Assembly: GCA_001574975.1 (NCBI GenBank)
Contig: KQ965903.1
Coordinates: 17,685 to 36,204, forward strand
Direction: 5' to 3'
DNA: 18,520 bases
From: Gonapodya prolifera JEL478
Lineage: Eukaryota; Monoblepharomycota; Monoblepharidomycetes; Monoblepharidales; Gonapodyaceae
Shown one piece after another: positions 7,857-15,499 of the stretch (position 1 is the stretch's first letter; each line of letters begins with the position of its first letter). A program made the position numbers and the translations under genes. The notes below the pieces were generated by a model, which saw only the letters and a program-made list of their open reading frames with translations, was not told the DNA's origin and made no database searches.

Positions 7857-10800
7857 TCACTTCCGAGATGCACGACGGCCCCTCTCGCCCCCCCTTCCCC
7901 CCCGCCCTTGTACAGGTTGAGTGGGTGCTGATTGACGGGTCCTTTTTGCAGGAGGATCTGAAAAGGGACAATATGAATGGCATAGAAACCAATTGTACAT
8001 ACGTGGGAACTTACACTCTTGAGATTCAGGGGCTCGGCGGCGGCCTCTTCCAAGAATTTGAGGGCGGTCTGCTTGTGCAACTGTGTTAGTACAAGAGCAG
8101 ATACACACACAGTGTAGTACGACTCACCTTCTACCTCAGGCTCGGACTCAGTGGTGTCCCCGGGGGGTGGAGTACCTGGGTCTTTGCGGTCTGAGTATTT
8201 AGATAGAGACTGCCCGCTATGTGAATCTGCTGTTGGTTAGACATGTTAGAGGTAACACAGACAAGAACGTTGGGGTGCACTTACTGTCCTCACCTTCATC
8301 GTCCTCATCTCTTGATGCAACGGCAGCTTGGTCAGATATGAATTGGGCAACATCTGAAAGAGTTCACAGAAGTAGAATCATACAGAGTTGCATTGTTGGG
8401 CAAGACAACTTACCAAGTGGGACACCTTGAGAGTTCCGCGGAACACTTGAAGAGGATGGTCCTGATTGGGTCAGGGGAAATGTCAAAAACAGAGTTAGTG
8501 CAAAGACAAGGACAACATACACTGCACTTACTGTCTGGTGCAGTGTATGGGTACTGCGAAGGGTCTGCGGGAGGTTAGCAGAAGTTGTTGCAAAGACGTT
8601 CAATTTTCAACTTAACTTCAGGGGGCACCTTAATTAACTCTTTGTCATCCTCATCATCCACATTCTCTGCCAACAATTGGACCTTGCTGGCTGGGGTGGC
8701 AGCCACTTCCGCGCTGAATGATGCAGTGGCGTAGCGGAAGAAGTCCCTGTCCGAGATGAGTCTTGAAAACATCGGTAGGTTAGCTTTGCAAGTGGGATGA
8801 GGCACTGATAAAGACAGAAACTTACCTTTCGAAAACTTTCCTTGCATCTTTGTTTGTCTGAGCTTCGAGCTCCATGTGGTGGATATCGAGGCGAGAATGG
8901 AAATGATCATCAAAGACCCACCCGGTGCACTCCCTACCAAGAAGTGCACAAGCTGTGGCCACACTTCCCGTCCCCACACTTGGAATCACCACGTGGTTGC
9001 CAGGGTTGGTGAGAAGCGTCAGGACCTCCATCCACAGGGCGCTTGGTACTTGTGCAGAGAAGAACGGAACATTCTTGACGGCCTTCCTGCCCTCTTGCTG
9101 AGCTTTATAGGTCTTGTGTTTGTTGACGAAAGCAGAAAGGTTAAAGAAGTTAATAGTCTGGTGTAAACAAGGAACACGTACACCAAAAAACTCACCACCA
9201 CATCCTGCTCCGGCACTATGTATGGACCAAAAAAGTTGGTTGTGGACCACGTACAATGCCAGTTGGTGCCAATGGACCAGTTGACCGCCTGCACAGATCT
9301 TGATGCGACAATGTAGTGGGCAACAACGTTCTTTGCCCCAAAAATTGTTGCTTTGTTGTTGAGAACCTTCTTTGTCCGGCTGACGTTGGCATGGAATGCG
9401 ACGTGGATGGTGGAGATTGAGGAAGCCCCAAAGTCGGTGTAGTCCCTGCACGTGGAGCCGTACTGGGAAAGATCAATGCACTGAACAAATAGGTTAGAAC
9501 AAGAGAATGTACACAATACAAAGAACTCACTTCCATGAGAATTCCATCTGGATGTAGCACCTTGTTCAGGGCAATGTCTTGAAGTCGCCCCGAAGGCACG
9601 ACTGGAATTTAGGGGCAAGTTTCTAAAAGCAAAGTCAGTGTCATGATTGCACAGCAACAGAGTGCACTTACTGGGTTACCGTGGTCTGCTTGATCCAGAG
9701 AAGGGAAGTCCAGCACAATAAGGTTCGCAGTCTGTCCTTTATCTGCGCTGAACTTGTTCAGGGTGTCCTCAAGTTTTGTGGGTCGCTGAGGGTGATGGTG
9801 GGACTGGCAAACTTGTGCTTCAAGGGGCGGCCTGTTGGTTGAGATTTCGATGGCTTGGCACGAAACGTAGAGTGAGAGACAAGAACGTAATATGATTTAA
9901 GGGGACTCACCTTGGATTGGGGAGTGGTGGGCGGGCCCTCTTTCGCTCGAGGAGTAGGTAGCAGTTCCTCGGGCGGTTGCTTGTCGGGAATATCGACCTC
10001 AATTAAAGAAACGTTTGTGGCACGTATCAATGTCAAGCAGAAGGAAACCAAATCTCACCAGGCCCACTGCTCCACTAGGTTCCCCCGCTTGTGTTGTGAT
10101 CCTTGGAATGGGAGTAGTTGGTGCAGGAACCTCTTTGGAGGGGGCTACTTTTGTCAAAGTCATTCAAATGGTGCAAACAACATACAAAATACTCTCACCT
10201 TTCTCCTTCCCCTTCTTGCTTATGATCCTGAGGCGCTCCTTGCATTGCTCCAGAACGTGGGCGCGGGTGGATGTGTCCTTGAATGTGCCTTGAAATGTGT
10301 GAAGGTTGGACATTCAGGCAATCACAGAGTCACATGCAGTCAACACTCACCACTCAGTATGAGAACCCGCGCCTCACGTTTCTTCTCATTGGTCCATCTG
10401 TCATTGTCGGACAGCTGCAAGTATCCCTTGATCCATGGTGAGTATCTCTCACCCCAGAGTTGTGCCATGTCCCGGACCTCCTTGAGCTTTGGTGGAGCGG
10501 GGAGAGCGACAAGCATGCGTAAGAAGTGCTCCTAAAAAATCATTAGCGCCCATAGATATTATAAATTAAAAAAGAGTACTTACAGCAAGTTCTGGATCCT
10601 TGTCCACAAGATACTTCTTGACACCACCCTCAGCATAAAGGGTGGTGATGGGCAGATGGAAGTTGGGCATGTTGCTGATGGCATCTTCACGAAGAATTGC
10701 CTCAAACTACACTGTCTCAGAGAGGTTATGAAAACACATGGGTAGGCAAAGACTCACAATGGGGACCGCAGTGTACGACTTGGCGACCATGATCCAGTTC

Positions 10801-11505
10801 CCAATCTGCTTGACGTGGCTTGTACCTTCGAAGTCCTTGACCACGTCCCGCACCTGCCTCTGAGTCCCGTTGGTGGTGCCGTACGTGAGAGAGCGGCGAA
10901 CGGCCATAAAGGTATCAAAGGGGTTCATGGGTACTCCTACAAGAGATTGAAAGTCAGAAGACGTTCAATAGAGTTCGAGCTTTATTTACTTGTTTCGCCT
11001 GTGAAGTTCACCATTGATCCGATATCGGACCTAACGTATTCGGGCGTATCATCCTATAACCGTAAAAGTGGGGGGAGAAATGTGAGCAGAGACTAGGAAG
11101 ACCAAAAAATGAACTCACCCACAAGATAATTGCGTTGACCGTCAGCGTCCCGTCTAGGAGTCCGGGGAGTGTTTCGTAATCCTTGCCCTCATCCTTCAAA
11201 CGGTAAAGTGCGACAAGTCTGTGGTTGCCGTCAACAATACCATAACGGTCTTCCCCTATGCGGAAGAGAATGACCATGCTGGTGTCTAGAAACCGTTGAG
11301 CTTTGAAAGCAGTCCTTGGGACGGTAGGAAGTCAGAACTGCCAACCTACAAAACCAAATCTGACGTACATGATCTCCAGAACACCTGGCTTGTAACGTTC
11401 CCGAATTGGGGTGAAGGCCTTCAGGTCAATCTGATTCATGGGAATCGTGAATGTACCCTGAAGACGCCACTTGGCAATGATTGAGGTGATTGAGCTGGAA
11501 GACAT
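7857..11505 (-). CDS. ParB-like domain + N4/N6-type DNA methyltransferase-like protein
   Basis: The model has 20 exons and 801 aa, with every junction in phase: 11505-11369, 11314-11119, 11053-10990, 10936-10758, 10706-10584, 10531-10351, 10288-10199, 10147-10059, 9997-9911, 9785-9680, 9601-9531, 9462-9196, 9112-8826, 8761-8629, 8553-8532, 8461-8414, 8353-8285, 8229-8128, 8068-8015, 7957-7857. The start is supported by the homologous first exon in element B (also 137 nt; 25 of 45 residues identical). Residues ~30-150 carry a ParB/Srx-like motif (YGIVDGNHRLVALYRL, ~70-85). Residues ~400-625 resemble a beta-class amino-methyltransferase: LIVLDFPS at the motif IV position (~405-411), VLHPDGILME, then a motif X/I region NPGNHVVIPSVGTGSVATAC (~566-585). 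Middle and C-terminal linkers are Pro, Ser and Glu rich, and the last ~30 residues are basic with RGG-like repeats. Motif IV is atypical, so catalysis is uncertain. The splices at 9680/9601 and the acceptor at 9785 are the weakest part of the model. Confidence 0.78.
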
Positions 11506-11537
11506 GATGAGAGAGTAACAGAATCAGATTGACCTGA
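11421..11537 (-). repeat. 17-bp inverted repeat flanking the ParB-methyltransferase start codon
   Basis: TCAGGTCAATCTGATTC at 11421-11437 (inside exon 1, encoding NQIDL) is exactly the reverse complement of 11521-11537 (in the presumed 5' leader). The start codon at 11505 lies in the 83-bp loop. If transcribed together, the leader could pair with the coding sequence over the start region. The element B gene lacks an obvious counterpart. Confidence 0.6.
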
Positions 11538-11642
11538 CTGTGTTGGAAAGAGATTTTGGTGGCCTAATTCCGGGCACATTGTGGCACAGGTCGGGATGCA
11601 CACCCGCACGCAAGTGAGTCGGAACATGCTCAAAACTGTCCC

Positions 11643-12230
11643 CTACTGATTTGGTAACCACACATTTTCTGCATGACTTGCATTTCATAAATTGGCTACA
11701 CTGTGGTTCATGCAGAAAATGGGCTGCTACCGAATCGGTAGCAACCCAATTTCTGCACAACCGACTTTGCTCAAAAATTCCAACATTGATCGTGTAAAAA
11801 ATCATTCGCTACCGAATCGGTAGCCCTGCATTTTCTACCAGGCTTGAAGGGAATGATTTTCAGTTGTTGTTGGTTGTGCAGAAAATGGGCCGCTACCGAT
11901 TCGGTAGCGACTCAATTTCTGCACAACCAACATTGATCAAATAATCCAACATTGGACGTGCAAAAAATCATTCGCTACCGAATTGGTAGCCCTGCATTTT
12001 CTACCAGGTTTGAAAGGCGTGATTTAACGGTTGTTGTTGGTTGTGCAGAAAATGGGCTGCTACCAAATCGGTAGCGACCTAATTTCTGCACAACCAACAT
12101 TGCTCAAAAAATCCAACATTGGACGTGCAAACGAATCGGTAGCCCTGCATTTTCTACCAGGTTTGAAAGGCGTGATTAACAGTTGTTGTTGGTTGTGCAG
12201 AAAATGAGCCGCTACCGATTCAGTGGGAGA
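11643..12230. repeat. Central nested-palindrome array of element A
   Basis: Tandem units begin at the TGCAG of 11711, 11877, 12044 and 12196 (periods 166, 167 and 152 bp). Each full unit carries two palindromes of the type GCTACCGAATCGGTAGC: 11726-11742, 11808-11824, 11892-11908, 11974-11990 and 12059-12075. A half site lies at 12132-12143 and degenerate ones at the edges (11643 and 12211). The first palindrome of each unit is nested inside a larger inverted repeat, GTTGTGCAGAAA...TTTCTGCACAAC in unit 2. The array fills the region between the two divergent start codons. It is a likely control or binding region for transposase or the ParB-like protein (inference). The third unit has lost about 15 bp, which explains its shorter period. 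Confidence 0.9.
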
Positions 12231-12314
12231 CCTTTTTCTGCACGACAAACCCGGTTTCCGACAATCCCATATTCCGACTATCTCCAAGCACTTTCTTTTC
12301 CCGCCTCCATCACA

Positions 12315-15300
12315 ATGCCTTGCTTCATCAGTGTGTATGATCCAGCAGTTTCCTATGAGACAAGTCTCACCTCCGTGGACAAGGATGTACTCTGTATGCA
12401 TCTTGGAGTGGGGCCCCCAACAGTTATCTACAATTCCCTAGCGCGTCAGATTCTAGACTCAGTGGATGGCGCATACCATGTGCAGGCTCATGGCTCCTAC
12501 ACAGTTTTTGGTGAAGAGACAACAGCAACCGTTGGAGTGACTGCGACTCCACCCCCCTCCTATCCCAGGCTTAGCGAAGAAGAGTACTATATCCTCCGAG
12601 CTTACTATGTCAAACATGCAGAAATTGCACGGTACCTGCGGAGTCATAAATTTCCTGATCGACTATTGGGCAAAGGAAACCTTTCTCAACGCAAAGATTT
12701 CAAAACCATGGTGGGTACCAATGAATATGTCATTGTTATACTGCTCTAAATCCACTGTCATACAGTGCACAAAGTACCGGTGCATGGATTCCCGCCTGGT
12801 GTACAGCTACAAAAAGAAGCGTGGTCTTGTGGTGTTGAGTTCTCTTGACGAGGTGAGTCTGGTATGGATGGTTTCACTTTTGCGGGATTCTAACCATTCC
12901 AGCAGTTTCTTGATCTTTACCAGCACAACCATATGTCGTCTGAGTTCGGAACCCATCCTGGCATCAACCGAACTTGGGACAAGTGCAACCAGAATTTCTA
13001 TCTCTCAACTCTATTTCCAGTTTTCCACTCCCTCATCAAGCGGTGCCCACAATGCACTATGACCCACGCCGCCCCAAACCCAGTCCCCCTCCTCCCTATC
13101 ATAACCACTAGACCACGTGAACTCTTTGTCTTCAATTTCACCAAGCTCAACAATCTCAATCTTCTGGCCTGCGTGGACCACTTCAGCAAAAAAATTTGGG
13201 GTAAACTGTACCACCAACACACTGCAGAAAATGTTGTGGAGTTTTTGGAGAACATATATACAACAGATGGAACACCTGAAAGGTAAGAGTTATCTGTGGA
13301 TTGGTATGGTACCCGACTGATGATATTGATGTAGGATGTTGAGTGACAATGGAACTGAATTCAAATCAAAACTTGTCACTGCCACCCATGCGCGCTTTGG
13401 AGTTCGCCCAGTTCATGGTCGTCCATACCATCCACAGAATCAGGGTGCCATTGAGAGGATCCACAGAACCGTGAAGCCCAGGTGGTGGCAAGGCATGCGC
13501 TCTAAAGGTATTGACCCCCTCCACTGCACCTTTGAGGACTGCAACAATGTACTCCAGTCAGTGATCAGCACTTACAACCATGAACGACACTCCACCACCA
13601 AGTGCATCCCGGATGTCCTATTCTATGGCAGGACAGATGCACGCTTCCTTGCTCCAGCCAGTTTGCGTGATCATCTAGTGGATGCTACTCTCTCAGAAGC
13701 AGAGCACCAAGAACTCATAAAGACTGCTCACAAAAACATGGTTGCTGCCGGTGCCAAGGCCATATCCAGGTGAGTTTCTCTTCATTCATGATGCCACGTA
13801 TCTCTAAACCGTGTCATGTAGATCATTGACCAGGATGGACAAGCTACCCCAGCACCTCAGCGTTGGTGACAGGGTTCTAGTCCACAAAGTATTTCGAGGA
13901 AAGGCCAAACGTCCTGGCCCTACGTGGGCCCATGCCGCTTCCATAGTCAAGGTCAACCAAGTCCAGTACCTCTACCAGTTACGCTGGATACACCAAGGCC
14001 CTAATCTGCAGGATCTGCCTGGGACAGTTGCACAACAGTGGTTCCATCAACGTAATCTCAGGGCAATCCCTCCAGCCATCTCCAATGAGGAGATCCAAAA
14101 GGTGGTTGGATCTCCACCCGGACAAGACAAAGACTTTGAAGTACAGGCAATCTTGGGATTCAGAGAGGACGGGAATACAAGAGAGTATCTGGTCTTGTGG
14201 ACTGGATGGCCCCCATCAGCATCCACATGGGAGCCAATGTATGTGCCTGCCAATCTCCCCACTTCCCAATACTTGTCTAGAAGTTTTTTGACTTTTCTTT
14301 TTCAGATCAAACTTCAATTTTCCTTTGGAAGACATTGACGAGCGCATCCCAGACCTTGCACTCTACACCGATGACTCGATTTCCACTTTGTTGAAAGCAA
14401 CCAATTCAGCTGTCTTGGACCCCAAGCATTCCACAGAACCCAAGCAAGAGTTTAGGTCACATCCATTTCTCCCTGTAGCACCTCCCTTGCCAGTGACGTC
14501 CCATTCACGTATAGACNTCAACAGACTTATGCCCACCACCCTTCTTACCATTTCTGCGCAGGACAGGGTGGCCTATGAGGATGCNTACATTAGGTAAGAA
14601 ACCACCCTGCCCTCTCATGACTGTGGATGAAATCATCTTACATGTTATTCATCTGCAGGGCTGTGTTCCCTACAGGGTCTGCTCTTTTCAAAGCATCATA
14701 TCTCTCTGGAACACAGAACTGGAGTGATATTGTACTCGACCTTTTCCTCTTGCCGGTCATCACCTTGTGGAATCTACAAGAAAGGCTGCCATCCATTTCC
14801 TACTTCTCCTCCCAAGTGGTGTACACACTTCAAAACCCAGGCTATACAACACTTGAGCACCAGTCCCAACTAAGTCAAAAATTCATTGATAATTTGCACA
14901 TAGATGATCAAGATTATCACTTTTTCATGGTCAATGAGCAGAACTTCCACTGGTATGTGATTGTGATGGACAGGAATGGAAACACACTGGTTGCAGATGC
15001 ACTGGATCGGAGTGATCACCCACATCATTATGACACAGATTTGGAGGCATGTCGGAAGGGGTTGCATGAACTACTATTCTTGGAATTGGCACCATCTCCA
15101 AGAAACCGGGTCTGGTCTCTATTTTGGAAACAGGGTGATGGACACAGTTGTGGCTTGTTCTCGTGTGTTGCACTGCTTTTCATGATGCAGTACTCTGCAC
15201 TATTCAAGCAAATATTTGAGGGAGCCCAGCTACCTCTTCCAGTGTACCCACACAATTTTCGGAGAAGATGGAGAGAGGACATGTATGTATTCCTTCACGT

Positions 15301-15367
15301 ATTGTATCCCCAATGTGCAGAACGGGACAGTTGGGGCAAGCCTCGTCTAGATTTAATAGCATTCTGA
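12315..15367 (+). CDS. Transposon integrase with H2C2 finger, DDE core, chromodomain and Ulp1 protease
   Basis: The model has seven exons and 902 aa, all junctions in phase: 12315-12710, 12766-12852, 12906-13282, 13335-13769, 13822-14238, 14306-14593, 14659-15367. The start is chosen because homology with the element B gene begins there; the upstream open frame runs into the palindrome array. Residues 1-161 are an unrecognised N-terminal domain. An H2C2 zinc finger follows (H170, H178, C208, C211). The integrase core has the D,D35E spacing: position 238 (Asn in FVFNFTKL), D291 in SDNGTEF and E327 in NQGAIERIH. After a module like those following retroelement integrases comes a chromodomain at ~536-571 (EYLVLWTGWPPSASTWEP). 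The C-terminus (~740-902) is a C48/Ulp1 cysteine protease domain with H763 (HWYVIV), a following Asp (~779), Q825 and C831 (QGDGHSCG). It lies divergent from the ParB-methyltransferase gene. The Asn at the first catalytic position predicts a defective recombinase in this copy, while the protease triad looks intact. Confidence 0.9.
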
Positions 15368-15435
15368 TAATAAACATACAAACTTGGCCAACCTATAAAT
15401 GCCATATCACTGTAAGGCACAAACATAATCCATTC

Positions 15436-15499
15436 CATGGGGGTACTGATTCATGGGGTGGGGGGCTTCAGTTGCATGGGGGGTCTAAAAAACGTGACA
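15436..15499 (-). repeat. Right terminal inverted repeat of element A
   Basis: Sixty-four bases that are the inverted match of 7740-7802, ending AACGTGACA at 15499. The stop codon of the integrase gene lies 68 bp inward; the intervening AT-rich stretch (15368-15435) is its 3' end region. It directly abuts the interior of element B's integrase gene. Confidence 0.9.

Larger units (their letters stand above)
7740..15499. mobile_element. Element A: DNA transposon with integrase-chromodomain-Ulp1 and ParB-methyltransferase genes
   Basis: An apparently full-length element of about 7.76 kb. It is bounded by near-identical inverted repeats at 7740-7802 and 15436-15499 that start TGTCACGTTTTTTAGACC. 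Two multi-exon genes diverge from a central non-coding region (11506-12314) packed with palindromes. Their stops lie 117 and 132 bp from the element ends, so nothing else is carried. An integrase-type transposase between TIRs without LTRs, together with a TGTNR-like terminus, resembles Ginger-group transposons as I recall them. The paired ParB-methyltransferase gene is not part of the Ginger layout I know. The flanking four bases (AAGT left, AATG right) do not match, so there is no target duplication. Sequence homologous over both genes occurs in B and C, showing that this is a family. Confidence 0.85.

Noticed and set aside
8575-8628. Apparent C-terminus of the methyltransferase at the stop codon at 8575-8577
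   Set aside because: The stop falls in GCTAACCTCCCGCAG, which looks like a branch site and acceptor. Splicing 8629 to 8553 keeps the frame through six more exons to a basic tail like that of element C.
11643-12230. CRISPR array or replication iterons
   Set aside because: The units are near-identical over their whole length with internal palindromes and no unique spacers, and the context is a eukaryotic transposon.
12183-12314. In-frame extension of the integrase upstream of 12315
   Set aside because: It reads through the palindrome array and has no counterpart in element B, where homology begins at the equivalent Met.
12315-15367. LTR retrotransposon pol fragment
   Set aside because: There is no reverse transcriptase, RNase H or gag. 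The gene has its own start, introns and a Ulp1 domain, and it lies between inverted, not direct, terminal repeats.
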